From positions 30,126 to 94,125 of the forward strand of contig CAJYVK010000020.1 of NCBI GenBank assembly GCA_913778455.1: a stretch of DNA of 64,000 bases, read 5' to 3'. Each line of letters begins with the position of its first letter. Within the stretch, counting starts at the first letter, position 1. A model generated the notes under the pieces. It was given only the letters and a program-made list of their open reading frames with translations. It searched no databases and had not been told where the DNA came from. This DNA is from an uncultured Hymenobacter sp. GTDB taxonomy: Bacteria > Bacteroidota > Bacteroidia > Cytophagales > Hymenobacteraceae. Positions 1 through 8,351 of this stretch are shown piece by piece. A program made the position numbers and the translations under genes.

Positions 1-1164
1 ACCCACGCACATGGCTGCGAGGCCGTAGCGGACGCCCTCGCGGCGCTGCATCTCGTGCACCAGCGTGGCGATGATGCGCGCCCCACTCGACCCCAGCGGG
101 TGCCCCATCGCGATGGAGCCGCCGTTGACGTTGAGCTTGGTCGTGTCGATGCCTAGCTCGCGAACCACGGCCACGCTCTGCGAGGCAAACGCCTCGTTGA
201 TTTCAAACAGGTCGATGTCGGCCAGCGTCAGGCCGGCTCGCTCCAGCACTTTGCGGATGGCTGGCACCGGCCCCATGCCCATAATGGCCGGATCGACGCC
301 CGCCACCGACGAGGCGACGACGCGGGCCATCGGCTTGAGGTTGTAGCGCGTCAGAGCCTCGTCGCTGACCAGCAGAGCGGCGGCCGCGCCGTCGTTGATG
401 CCGGCGGCGTTGCCCGCCGTTACGGTGCCGCCGTCGGGCTGGAAGGCAGGCTTGAGGGTCGCCAGTTTTTCGAGGGTCGAAACGCGGGGCTGCTCGTCGG
501 TGTCAAACAGGGCCGTGTCGCCCTTGGGCTGGGGCAGAAATACCGGCACCAGCTCCTTGCGGAAGCGGCCCTTCTCGGCGGCCCGGTGGTACTTGCGCTG
601 GCTTTCGAAGGCGAAGGCATCCTGCTCCTCGCGGCTGATGCCGTACTGGCGGGCCACGTTTTCGGCCGTGTCGCCCATCGTGTAGGGGTAGTGCTCCTTA
701 GCCAGCCGGGGGTTGACGAAGCGCCAGCCCAGCGTCGTGTCGTGGGCCGTAAAATCGCGGGCAAAGGCCGTCGAGGACTTTGCCATTACGAACGGGGCGC
801 GGGTCATGCTCTCGGCCCCGCCGGCCAAGAACACGTCGCCCTCGCCGCACTTGATGGCGCGGGCGGCGTCCATAATGCTTTGCATGCCACTAGCGCACAA
901 GCGGTTTACGGTATTGCCGGGCACGGTCACGGGCAGGCCAGCCAGCAGCGCGGCCATGCGGGCCACGTTACGGTTGTCTTCGCCGGCCTGGTTGGCAGCA
1001 CCCAGTATCACGTCCTCCACCGCGTTTTTATCGAGGCTGGGGTTGCGCCGCAGCAGCTCGCGCAGAACAAGGGCGGCCAGGTCGTCGGGGCGAACGCTGC
1101 TGAGCGCGCCGCCAAATTTTCCAATCGGGGTGCGCACGGCATCCACGATATACGCATTAGGCAT
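1..1164 (-). CDS. Thiolase (acetyl-CoA/3-oxoadipyl-CoA C-acyltransferase type), 3' end cut off by window
   Basis: Cytoplasmic thiolase that cleaves a 3-oxoacyl-CoA with CoA, or condenses acyl-CoAs. The frame is open from an ATG at 1164 to the window edge (388 codons of a roughly 400-residue family), so only about a dozen C-terminal residues are missing. Visible signatures are the N-terminal RTPIGKFGGALSSVRPDDLA, the nucleophile site NRLCASGMQS near residue 90, AGGAESMTRAPFVM, NEAFASQ, GGSIAMGHPLGSSGAR and the start of the second catalytic cysteine motif (AAMCVG). The ALSSVRPDDLA and NQAGEDNRNVARMA stretches look most like the PcaF/PaaJ subgroup that ends beta-ketoadipate or phenylacetate breakdown. 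That substrate is an inference, and a generic acetyl-CoA acetyltransferase is the alternative. It diverges from the DUF4293 gene. Confidence 0.93.
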   Translation of the reverse strand, partial: MPNAYIVDAVRTPIGKFGGALSSVRPDDLAALVLRELLRRNPSLDKNAVEDVILGAANQAGEDNRNVARMAALLAGLPVTVPGNTVNRLCASGMQSIMDAARAIKCGEGDVFLAGGAESMTRAPFVMAKSSTAFARDFTAHDTTLGWRFVNPRLAKEHYPYTMGDTAENVARQYGISREEQDAFAFESQRKYHRAAEKGRFRKELVPVFLPQPKGDTALFDTDEQPRVSTLEKLATLKPAFQPDGGTVTAGNAAGINDGAAAALLVSDEALTRYNLKPMARVVASSVAGVDPAIMGMGPVPAIRKVLERAGLTLADIDLFEINEAFASQSVAVVRELGIDTTKLNVNGGSIAMGHPLGSSGARIIATLVHEMQRREGVRYGLAAMCVG

Positions 1165-1208
1165 TCCGGGGGTATCGTTGGGGCGAAGCTAGTCCGCCGG
1201 TTGAGGGC

Positions 1209-1216
1209 TAATTTTG
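1209..1216 (+). promoter_or_regulatory. Candidate -7 element (TAATTTTG) for the DUF4293 gene
   Basis: TAATTTTG matches the Bacteroidota -7 consensus TAnnTTTG and lies 45 nt before the ATG at 1262. No clear TTTG -33 box is seen at 19-21 nt spacing, so support is partial. Confidence 0.35.
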
Positions 1217-1261
1217 GCCTGGCGACGCGCGTCGGCGCGGGCCTTTTTCACAACCGCAAAG

Positions 1262-1738
1262 ATGATACAAAGAATTCAAAGCGTTTTTCTATTGCTGCTG
1301 GCGCTGGCAATGCTGAGCCTGCTGGCCCTACCCCTCTGGCACAAAGTCGATGCCCTCACGCACCAGGAGCTGACCCTGACGGCCTTTAATTTCCGGGCGG
1401 TCAACATGCCGCAGCCCACCACCGGGGCCCCGGTGTGGATTATCGCCGTGCTGGCCCTGGCCTCGGCCGCCGTAGCCATCTACGAAATTTTTCAATTTCG
1501 TAATCGCTTCACGCAGCTCAAGCTCGGCATGCTCAACCTGCTGCTGCTGGTCGCCACGTTCGGCGCTGCGTTCTACTTCTCCAACGTAGGCGAGGCCTTC
1601 CTCAATCCCAAGCTCGAAGGGCAGAATCAGCCGGCGCTTTACCTGCCCACGCTGGGCCTGCTGCTCAATCTGCTGGCTAACCGCTTTATCCGCCGCGATG
1701 AGCAGCTGGTGCGCAACAGCTACGACCGCCTGCGCTAG
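1262..1738 (+). CDS. DUF4293 family membrane protein
   Basis: Integral membrane protein of 158 residues and unknown function, from a family found in Bacteroidota. It begins MIQRIQSVFLLLLALAML, the characteristic family start, which is why the ATG at 1262 is preferred over an upstream in-frame codon at 1214. Four hydrophobic segments are visible (about residues 5-25, 55-75, 88-108 and 122-140), with a polar loop after the first and a basic C-terminus (RNSYDRLR). It stands alone between the divergent thiolase gene and a strong hairpin shared with the next minus-strand gene. No enzymatic motif is seen. Confidence 0.85.
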   Translation: MIQRIQSVFLLLLALAMLSLLALPLWHKVDALTHQELTLTAFNFRAVNMPQPTTGAPVWIIAVLALASAAVAIYEIFQFRNRFTQLKLGMLNLLLLVATFGAAFYFSNVGEAFLNPKLEGQNQPALYLPTLGLLLNLLANRFIRRDEQLVRNSYDRLR

Positions 1739-1756
1739 GCGCTAAGCCTCTCGCAT

Positions 1757-1809
1757 TTCAACCCAAAAGCCCCGGCTGCCAGATAGGCGGCCGGGGCTTT
1801 TGGGTTGAA
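1757..1809. terminator. Bidirectional intrinsic terminator
   Basis: Perfect 20-bp stem (1757-1776 pairs with 1790-1809), GC-rich in the middle and with AAAA/TTTT tracts on both arms. It sits between the convergent DUF4293 gene (+) and DUF4476 gene (-), so it can end transcription from both sides. Confidence 0.88.
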
Positions 1810-1829
1810 GTGGGTAAGCGTCTAATGCA

Positions 1830-2747
1830 CTACTGGCGGGGCAGGCCCAGGTGGTTGAGTATCCGGGCGGCATCGGAGGGAAAAGTAAGGACCGAGAGCA
1901 CGCGGTGAAAATTCTGGGGATCAACGAGGTGAGCGTAGCCAAATTCGGCCGCCTTCTGCTGCGATTCGGAGAAAGTCATCGTGCGTACCATTGCCGCTAG
2001 GTCGTCGGCCCGCACGTACGTCCGCCCCACGGCCTGGTAAAACAGCGGCAGCCGCTTGTCGTCGAAAGCGTACTGCCGCAGCGTGCGCACCAGGTCGGCG
2101 GCGTCCTGCCGGCTGAGCGGCTGCAAATAAGTACCCGGCGTTGGGTAGCCGCCGGGTGCGGGGGCCGGGTAGCCACCCGGAGCTGGGTAGTTACCGGGGG
2201 CTGGGTAGTTGCCCGCGGGCGGGTAGCCCGGTGCCCCACCGGTCGGCGGGTAAGCGGGGCCGGTAGGGTAGCCCGACCCCGCCGTGGGCGGATAGCCCGC
2301 CGAGCCGGCGGGGGCGTTGCCGGGTTGGCCGCCGTAGCCCGGGTCGGCGGGCTGGCCGTAGGTGCCGGGCTGGTCTTCGTAGCCGTAGCCCGGCAAGGCG
2401 GTGGTGCTCACCTGGCGCAGCTGCCAGCCGTAGCCCGGGCGCTGCGTGAGCACGAAGCTGGTTTCCAGCCCTTCCTCCAGCCACACCGTGGCCTGCACGC
2501 GTGGACCACGGCCGCGGGGTGCCGTCAGTAGGCTCAACTCTACCTGGTGGACACCGGGGGCCACGTTGTCGAGGTGTACTTGCTGGGCCGTGGGGCGCGT
2601 CACGCTTTGGCCATCAAGCAGCAAGCTGAAGGCTTGCCCCCGCTCAACGCTGAAATTGACCACGACCGGCGGCGTAGCGGCCAGGCTTGCCGAAAGGCCC
2701 GCAAAGGATAATAAGCCAGTTAGGCAATAGGTAAAGAGCGCTTTCAT
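1830..2747 (-). CDS. Exported DUF4476 protein with Pro/Gly/Tyr-rich linker
   Basis: Predicted exported protein of 305 residues. The start at 2747 gives a clean signal peptide (MKALFTYCLTGLLSFAGLSA, cut near SLAA). An in-frame upstream ATG at 2801 would bury it. After a beta-rich N-terminal domain (about 25-120) comes a low-complexity linker (about 125-210) of degenerate GYP-, NYPAPG- and GGYPAPAP-like repeats. The C-terminal 95 residues (LSRQDAADLVRTLRQYAFDD to the end) match DUF4476, a helical domain common in Bacteroidota exported proteins. Function is unknown. A surface or periplasmic role is inferred from the signal peptide and from the elastin-like linker. Confidence 0.82.
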   Translation of the reverse strand: MKALFTYCLTGLLSFAGLSASLAATPPVVVNFSVERGQAFSLLLDGQSVTRPTAQQVHLDNVAPGVHQVELSLLTAPRGRGPRVQATVWLEEGLETSFVLTQRPGYGWQLRQVSTTALPGYGYEDQPGTYGQPADPGYGGQPGNAPAGSAGYPPTAGSGYPTGPAYPPTGGAPGYPPAGNYPAPGNYPAPGGYPAPAPGGYPTPGTYLQPLSRQDAADLVRTLRQYAFDDKRLPLFYQAVGRTYVRADDLAAMVRTMTFSESQQKAAEFGYAHLVDPQNFHRVLSVLTFPSDAARILNHLGLPRQ

Positions 2748-2811
2748 AGGGGCGGGAAAAAGAAGCTTGGCGAAGATGCCCAGTTGACTAGCTTTTTCCA
2801 AACCTCGTGCC

Positions 2812-2856
2812 AGCCCACTAAAAAGCCTCCGGGTTGCGGAGGCTTTTTAGTGGGCT
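2812..2856 (-). terminator. Intrinsic terminator of the PorE-type lipoprotein gene
   Basis: About 19-bp stem with a short loop: AGCCCACTAAAAAGCCTCC pairs with GGAGGCTTTTTAGTGGGCT. On the minus strand the 3' arm is U-rich. It lies 20 bp beyond the stop at 2877 and upstream of the DUF4476 gene. Confidence 0.85.
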
Positions 2857-2876
2857 ATAGCCGCGTAGCGGGGCGA

Positions 2877-4823
2877 TTACTTGTCGATGCGCGTCACCTT
2901 AAACTCGGTACGACGGTTACGCTGATAATCCTCCTCCGTCTTGGCGTCTTTTATGATGGGCCGGGTTTCGCCGTAGCCTTTGGCCGTGATGCGGCTCTGG
3001 CTCACGCCTTTACTCACGATATAGGCCACCGCCGCTTCGGCCCGCCGCTGGCTCAGTTTCAAGTTGTAGGCGTCTTTGCCGCGCTGGTCGGTGTGCGAGC
3101 TCAGCTCGATGTTGATTTTAGGATTATCGAGCAAGGTTTGCACCAGCGTGTCGAGGCGCACGGCCGCATCGGGCCGGATGTTGGCCTTGTCGTAGTCGTA
3201 GAAGATGTCTTTCACCTCAATGGCCTTGTTCACGATGATTTTATTCAGCGTAAGCGTTACCGGGAGGCGAATCTCATTTTGCGGCTGCGGCAATTGGTCC
3301 TGGCTGGGGTAGCGGCCCACGGTGCTCACGCTGGCACGGGCCGTGAAATCGCCAGTGCGGTCGGCAAACAAACCATAGGTCTGGGCCGAGTCGAGCCGGG
3401 TAGTGAATTTGCCGTCGGGGCCGGTGCGTACGTCCTGCTTCTTACCGCTGCCGCTCGTGATGGTCACCGTCTCACCCGCCACGGGCTTGGTGGTACCGGC
3501 CTTGTCGTCGCGTTCCAGCACCGTGCCATCGACGTAGAAAATCACCGTCTTACGGGCTTTCTTCTTGAAGGTGTACAGGTCGTCCGAGCCCTTGCCACCG
3601 TCGCGGTTGGAAGAGAAAACTCCCACGCCGGGCGCGGTGAAGAAGGGCGCGAAGTCGTCGGCCGCGCTGTTGATACCCGGTCCCAGGTTTACCGGCTTGC
3701 CGCTTTTCACCTGGAAAATATCGAGCTTACCAAAGCCCGGGTGCCCATCCGAAGAAAAATACAGCGTACCGTCGGGGGCCACCCCGGGGAAGTTGTCATT
3801 GCCCACCGAGTTGATGCCCTCGCCCAGATTTTCAGCCGGCGAAAAGCGTCCGTTCGGCCCCAGCGTGGCCTTGTACAGGTCGTTGCCACCCTGCCCTCCC
3901 CGGCGCCCCGAGGCGAAGTAAAGCGTGGTACCGTCGGGTGCAAAAGCCGGCGCGAAGTCATCGGCCGTGCGGTCGTTGATATTGGCCAGGATGGGTTCCG
4001 TCCAGGCCCCGTTGCGGTAGTACGAAATCCAGAGGTCCACGCTTCGGTAGCCTTTTTTCGAGCCATCATTCGAGCGGGCGAAGACCATCGTCTTGCCGTC
4101 GGGCGTGTAGGTGGCGCTGGCTTGCAGTTCCTTATCGTTATTGAAGAGCGGCTCCAGCTTGCGGGCCGTACCGCCGGTCATGGCTGCCGCGTCATCAAAT
4201 TTTTGGGCGTAGAGCGCCGTGTAGCGCTCGCCATTGCCGGGGTAAAACTTGCCGTCGCGGCCGGAGGCAAATACTAACTCGCCGCTACCGGGCATACGCG
4301 CCGTCGAAAAGTCGGAGTTGGGCGAGTTCACCGCGTCGAGCGGGGCTACGTCGTAGTTGGGATTGCTACTCGCCAGGGCCTTGCTGGCCGTGGCGCTCCG
4401 GGCCTCTGCCTCGGCCTGGGCTGCCAGGGTCCGGTTGGTCCCGCTCTGGGCATAAGCCGAAAAGCGGGTAGCCGCCTCGTCAAACTTGCCGCTGGCTTTC
4501 AGGGCCTGCGCGTAGCGGTAGCCGAGGTCGGGAATGCGGGCGTTGCCGTCCAGCGCCGCCTTGTAAAAGGGTTCAGCTTGGTCGAGGCGATTGGAAAGGC
4601 GATACGCCTCACCGAGGCGAAAATTCGCCACGGCTACACCTTTGCCTTTCGTTATCTGGGCTTTATAAAGCGGAATGGCCGCTTCGTACTCGCCCTGCAT
4701 AAAGCGCTTATCGGCCTTACTGAGCTTGCCCGACGAGGCGCAGCCGCTCAGCAGCAGGGTCGAGCCCGCCGCCCCCATCACCATCAGTTTCTTTAAGGAC
4801 GAGTATCGAGTGGAGAGCGCCAT
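2877..4823 (-). CDS. OmpA-family lipoprotein with TPR, PD40 propeller and carboxypeptidase-regulatory-like domains (PorE-type)
   Basis: Outer-membrane lipoprotein of 648 residues. The lipobox is LLLSGC with the lipidated Cys at 28. Domain order is TPR helices (about 30-150), a PD40/WD40-like propeller with repeated DG..LYFASGRRGG..DLY blades (about 165-420), a beta-sandwich resembling the carboxypeptidase regulatory domain (about 425-520), and a C-terminal OmpA peptidoglycan-binding domain (FYDYDKANIRPDA, HTDQRGKDAYNLKLSQRRAE). This order matches PorE of the type IX secretion system, which tethers PorK/PorN-type complexes to peptidoglycan. Cytophagales carry several proteins with this layout, so the exact paralogue is uncertain. 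The gene is monocistronic with its own terminator. Confidence 0.85.
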   Translation of the reverse strand: MALSTRYSSLKKLMVMGAAGSTLLLSGCASSGKLSKADKRFMQGEYEAAIPLYKAQITKGKGVAVANFRLGEAYRLSNRLDQAEPFYKAALDGNARIPDLGYRYAQALKASGKFDEAATRFSAYAQSGTNRTLAAQAEAEARSATASKALASSNPNYDVAPLDAVNSPNSDFSTARMPGSGELVFASGRDGKFYPGNGERYTALYAQKFDDAAAMTGGTARKLEPLFNNDKELQASATYTPDGKTMVFARSNDGSKKGYRSVDLWISYYRNGAWTEPILANINDRTADDFAPAFAPDGTTLYFASGRRGGQGGNDLYKATLGPNGRFSPAENLGEGINSVGNDNFPGVAPDGTLYFSSDGHPGFGKLDIFQVKSGKPVNLGPGINSAADDFAPFFTAPGVGVFSSNRDGGKGSDDLYTFKKKARKTVIFYVDGTVLERDDKAGTTKPVAGETVTITSGSGKKQDVRTGPDGKFTTRLDSAQTYGLFADRTGDFTARASVSTVGRYPSQDQLPQPQNEIRLPVTLTLNKIIVNKAIEVKDIFYDYDKANIRPDAAVRLDTLVQTLLDNPKINIELSSHTDQRGKDAYNLKLSQRRAEAAVAYIVSKGVSQSRITAKGYGETRPIIKDAKTEEDYQRNRRTEFKVTRIDK

Positions 4824-4905
4824 GCAGCCAGAAATAGCGGGTCTGATAGTTAGTTGAGCAAGTATACAACCGTTTCGGCCCGCGGGTTAGTGCCCTTAGT
4901 ACGCG

Positions 4906-5394
4906 CTAGGCGGTAAAATAGCCAGCCAGCCAGGTCTGGCCAGCCGGAGCGGGCCACTGGCCGTCGAGCTGCCCTTTCGTCGTCAAGGTGTTATTGAAGT
5001 ACAGCGTATCCGCCCCAACCTGCCCGGCCGCGATGGCTTCGCGCAGTTCGCGGCGCGTGAGCAGGCGCAGCTCGCCATTGGTCAGGAAGGCCATGCGTGA
5101 CTTCTCAAGTAGTTGTATGCCTAGTAGTTGCTCTAGCTCTTGCACGAAGCGCACTGAGGCATCAATCGAGCAGCCGCTAGCCCCCGCTACCTGTTCATCG
5201 AGCCCGATAACTAAAAACTGCTTGTGCAGTAGCTGCGCCGAGGCGGCCAACTGCCGGCCGTGGCTCGTCCAGGCGTCGGCAAAAGCAGCCAGGCGCGGTA
5301 GCAACGCTACTATTTCTGACTCGGTTAGCGGACGGCTGGCCTGGTAAATCCACACGCGGGCCTGGGGAGGCAAATGGTCAAAGGCGACGTACAT
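4906..5394 (-). CDS. Conserved Bacteroidota protein of unknown function
   Basis: Soluble protein of 162 residues beginning MYVAFDHLPPQARVWIYQA. I recall this family from Cytophagales genomes, where it is often labelled 'ABC transporter ATPase', but no Walker A, Walker B or ABC signature is visible here, so that label looks wrong. Recognisable blocks are DEQVAGASGCSIDASVRF and NNTLTTKGQLDGQWPAPA. No signal peptide or membrane segment is seen. The ATG lies directly against inverted-repeat element A, so its 5' untranslated region is formed by that element and has no Shine-Dalgarno sequence. Function is unknown. Confidence 0.75.
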   Translation of the reverse strand: MYVAFDHLPPQARVWIYQASRPLTESEIVALLPRLAAFADAWTSHGRQLAASAQLLHKQFLVIGLDEQVAGASGCSIDASVRFVQELEQLLGIQLLEKSRMAFLTNGELRLLTRRELREAIAAGQVGADTLYFNNTLTTKGQLDGQWPAPAGQTWLAGYFTA

Positions 5395-5699
5395 AGGACC
5401 GCAGATTTAACGGATTAAACGGATTTCGGGGATACGCTCGCCCGCCTGCGGCGGCGAGCTGACTACGCGGAGGTAGGTCTCGCTTGCCAACAAAAGTAAA
5501 AACTAGCGGAAATCCAACGGTACAAACGACGAGCCAGCATCCTTAGTGCGAATTCCGGCACCACAGTAAGCAAACGGCAAACGTTTCGAAAGCTTCACCC
5601 CGAAGAAAAAGCCCCCAACTACTCAACTAACCAGCCCGCCGCCGCAGGTAGGCGGGCGTATCCCCGAAATCCGTTTAATCCGTTAAATCTGCGGTCCTA
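5394..5699. repeat. Inverted-repeat element A (MITE/REP-like)
   Basis: The gap between two minus-strand genes is bounded by a perfect 44-bp inverted repeat (5394-5437 and 5656-5699). The ends read TAGGACCGCAGATTTAACGG and contain the internal direct words AACGGAT. Further inside, GC-rich palindromic parts (CCCGCCTGCGGCGG and CAGCCCGCCGCCGC) extend the pairing. The centre (about 5470-5630) has no gene I can support. The outer TAG supplies the stop of the 5697 gene, and the inner end abuts the ATG at 5394. A homologous copy is at 30527-30781. Both copies are flanked by TA, as would be expected for insertion at a TA target, but this is an inference. No transposase is present. Confidence 0.8.
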
Positions 5700-6605
5700 G
5701 GCGTTGATTCCTTCCGCGCTGGCTACCAGCTCGGCCAGGTCAAATACCTGCACGGCGCTTTCCTGCTCTTTATTTTTAACGCCGTCGCTCATCATAGTCA
5801 TGCAGAAGGGGCAGCTCACGGCGATGATGCTGCCTTGCAAGCTGTGCTGGCTGGGGACGGTGCGCTCGGTCTCGACGCCGCGCAGGTTATCAAGGGCGGC
5901 AGCCTGGCCGCTCAAGGTAGCTAGCGCCTCCTCAGTACGCTCGATGTTGATGTCCTTTTTGCCGGGCTCGGGCTCTTTCCACATCTGGGCACCGCCGGCG
6001 CCGCAGCAGAGGCCATTGGCCTTGCTGCGCTTCATCTCTACCAGGTCGGCATCGAGGGCCGCCAGCACGTCGCGCGGGGCCTCGTAGATATTATTGGCCC
6101 GGCCCAGGTAGCAGGAGTCGTGAAACGTAATGCGGCGGCCCTTATAGCTCTCGCCACCCTGCACGGCCACTTTACCTTCATTAATAAGCTGTTGCAGGTA
6201 CGTGCTGTGGTGAATTACTTCATAATCACCACCCAGCGCCGGGTACTCGTTCTTGATGGTATTGAAGCAGTGCGGACAGGCCGTCACGATTTTCTTGATG
6301 CCGTAGCCGTTCATCGTGGTGATGTTCTGCATGGCCTGCATCTGAAACAGAAATTCATTACCCGCCCGCTTGGCGGGGTCGCCGGTGCAGCTTTCTTCGA
6401 GACCCAGCACCGCGTAGTTGGTGCCCACGTGCTCCAGAATGCGGGCGAAGGCGCGGGTCACGCGCTTGTAGCGGTCGTCAAAGGCACCGGCGCAGCCCAC
6501 CCAGAATAGGATTTCGGGCGATTTGCCCTGGGCCGCCAGGTCGGCCACGGTCGGCACGGTAAGCTGGCGCTTGGCGGGGGCGGCGGGAGAGGAGGTAGGA
6601 GTCAT
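5697..6605 (-). CDS. (Fe-S)-binding cysteine-rich (CCG) domain oxidoreductase subunit
   Basis: Cytoplasmic redox subunit of 302 residues with two cysteine-rich domains like those of heterodisulfide reductase HdrB/D, GlcF and LutA. The first half has WVGCAG, SCTGDP and CPHC. The second has HDSCYLGR, LCCGAGGAQ and SCPFC. The first CCG motif is altered to SCTG, which is common in such two-domain proteins. It lies 39 bp after the membrane-bound 4Fe-4S protein gene on the same strand, so the two probably form one electron-transfer complex that passes electrons between the quinone pool and an unidentified dehydrogenase. Its TAG stop overlaps the end of inverted-repeat element A. Confidence 0.88.
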   Translation of the reverse strand: MTPTSSPAAPAKRQLTVPTVADLAAQGKSPEILFWVGCAGAFDDRYKRVTRAFARILEHVGTNYAVLGLEESCTGDPAKRAGNEFLFQMQAMQNITTMNGYGIKKIVTACPHCFNTIKNEYPALGGDYEVIHHSTYLQQLINEGKVAVQGGESYKGRRITFHDSCYLGRANNIYEAPRDVLAALDADLVEMKRSKANGLCCGAGGAQMWKEPEPGKKDINIERTEEALATLSGQAAALDNLRGVETERTVPSQHSLQGSIIAVSCPFCMTMMSDGVKNKEQESAVQVFDLAELVASAEGINA

Positions 6606-6644
6606 TGCGGAAAATGCGGCAGCTGATAAGTCGGTAGGGGTGGT

Positions 6645-8033
6645 TTACGCCCGGGCGGGCGCTTTCTCGGCCACGTAGAGGTCATCGGCCCAGTTGAGGC
6701 GATCGGAGGGCGAGAAAGCCCACGGGGCCCCGTTGTTTTCGATGTTAGAAAACATCACGTTCAGTGAGTTGGGCGCGGCCGATTCTTCCAGCACCAGGAA
6801 GCGGCGCATCTCCACGATGCTTTCGAGCGGGTTGATGTTGACCGGACAGCTTTCTACGCAGGCGTTGCAGGTGGTGCAGGCCCAGAGCTCCTCGGGCGTT
6901 ACCTTGCCGCGCAGCAGCGTGGCGTTGGCCAAGTCGGTAATGGGCTCGTGCTTGGCCTCGGGGCCGTACACGTTGGGGTGGAAGATGAGCGGCGAATTAT
7001 ACTTTTCCTCTACCCGGTCGCGGGTATCCATGATGATTTTACGCGGCGAGAGCAGCTTACCCGTGAGGTTGGCTGGGCACACCGAGGTGCAGCGGCCGCA
7101 CTCGGTGCAGGAGTAGGCGTTCAGCAATGCCGTCCAGGGCAGGTCTTCCACGTCTTTGGCCCCGAAGGGCGTGGGAGCCAGGGCCGAGCCATCGGGGTTG
7201 GTAGCCGGCGCAGGTACCTCGTAGCTGGGGTCCATCATAGCCTTCACCTCGTGGGTGATGCTGTCCACGTTGGAAAACTGCCCCTGCGGTACCAGGCGCG
7301 AATACCACACATTGGGAAAGGCCATGATGATGTGGAAGTGCTTGGAGCTAGGCAGATAATTGAGGAACAATAAAATGCCAGTAATGTGAATCCACCAGCC
7401 AGCCCGCTCCAGCCCTTCCAGCGTAGCCACGTTGGTAGTAGGTAGCAGATTGGCCAGGAAGTGGCTAACCGGGAAAGCCCCCGGCAACTCCTTGCCTTCG
7501 AGCTGATGCAGCTTGATGTCGGCCGAGTTCATGAAGAACAGCGCCAGCATCAGGGCCACCTCGATGTAGAGAATGATGTTGGCGTCGAGCTTGGGCCACA
7601 TGCGCAGCTCGGGGCCGGTGAAGCGCTGCACCGGCGGGTGGTGATTGCGCCGCCACCAGAAGGCCGCCACCGCCACGATAACGAGGGCCGCCAGGATCTC
7701 ATTCACGGCCATCAGGGCATCGTACACCGGCCCCAAAAAGCTCAGGAAGCGGTGCGTGCCAAACAGCCCGTCGATGATAATCTCGATCACCTCAATGTTG
7801 ATGACCAGAAAGCCCACGTACACTACCAGGTGCAACAGCGCGGGCGTGAGGCGCTTGAACATCTTCTGCTGGCCAAAGGCTACGAGCAGCGTTTTGTTGA
7901 GGCGCTCGCCGAAGTGGCCGCTCATGTCACGGTCGCGGCCGACGAGGATGTTAGCCCTGATTTTACGAACCTGCCAGGTGAAAAGGCCGAAAGCGGCCAG
8001 CAGGAGCAGTGCGAAAAGGATAGGTTGAAGCAT
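6645..8033 (-). CDS. Membrane-anchored 4Fe-4S ferredoxin-type oxidoreductase
   Basis: Protein of 462 residues. The N-terminal half carries about five to six hydrophobic segments (starting MLQPILFALLLLAAFGLFTW) with several histidines, resembling the haem- or quinone-interacting NarI-like membrane domains. The C-terminal half holds two 4Fe-4S motifs, CTECGRCTSVCP (about residue 310) and CTTCNACVESCPVN (about 385). The layout resembles HdrE-HdrC-type fusions or the Fe-S oxidoreductases that accompany electron-transfer flavoproteins in Bacteroidota. It is the first gene of a pair with the CCG-domain protein downstream. The electron donor is unknown because no ETF or dehydrogenase gene is adjacent. 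Confidence 0.87.
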   Translation of the reverse strand: MLQPILFALLLLAAFGLFTWQVRKIRANILVGRDRDMSGHFGERLNKTLLVAFGQQKMFKRLTPALLHLVVYVGFLVINIEVIEIIIDGLFGTHRFLSFLGPVYDALMAVNEILAALVIVAVAAFWWRRNHHPPVQRFTGPELRMWPKLDANIILYIEVALMLALFFMNSADIKLHQLEGKELPGAFPVSHFLANLLPTTNVATLEGLERAGWWIHITGILLFLNYLPSSKHFHIIMAFPNVWYSRLVPQGQFSNVDSITHEVKAMMDPSYEVPAPATNPDGSALAPTPFGAKDVEDLPWTALLNAYSCTECGRCTSVCPANLTGKLLSPRKIIMDTRDRVEEKYNSPLIFHPNVYGPEAKHEPITDLANATLLRGKVTPEELWACTTCNACVESCPVNINPLESIVEMRRFLVLEESAAPNSLNVMFSNIENNGAPWAFSPSDRLNWADDLYVAEKAPARA

Positions 8034-8151
8034 AGACGGTAAAGGTAAGCCGGCGGGGTGGGATGGACGCGCAATTTAGTAGGCATGACGACTACCTTGC
8101 GCGGTGGGGCATCGCCTTCTCCTACGAATTACAAATTTTTTTGCCGAAAGG

Positions 8152-8182
8152 CTTGTTTCGTCGGCTTCGCGTAGTACTTTTG
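8152..8182 (+). promoter_or_regulatory. Promoter of tRNA-Phe
   Basis: CTTG at 8152-8155, a 19-nt spacer, then TACTTTTG at 8175-8182. This fits the Bacteroidota TTTG/TAnnTTTG promoter with one mismatch in the -33 box. It lies 33 nt before the mature tRNA 5' end and is the best-formed promoter of this class in the window. Confidence 0.65.
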
Positions 8183-8215
8183 TGCTCCCAAGCCGCCACA
8201 ACGGTCTACGGAAAA

Positions 8216-8288
<73 letters not shown>

Positions 8289-8290
8289 CT

Positions 8291-8326
8291 AAAAAAGCCC
8301 CTAGCGAATAGCTAGGGGCTTTTTTA
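8291..8326 (+). terminator. Intrinsic terminator after tRNA-Phe
   Basis: Stem AAAAAAGCCCCTAGC / GCTAGGGGCTTTTTT with a 5-nt loop followed by T residues, starting 2 nt after the tRNA. It may also serve the converging minus-strand gene ending at 8352. Confidence 0.9.
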
Positions 8327-8351
8327 TGTTAAAACATAGCTTGGGATAACT

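Noticed and set aside
2784-4277. A 497-codon open frame on the plus strand, antisense to the PorE-type gene
   Set aside because: Protein text is Arg/Val/Gly-rich without domain features, while the opposite strand encodes a complete lipoprotein. It is a GC-rich antisense shadow.
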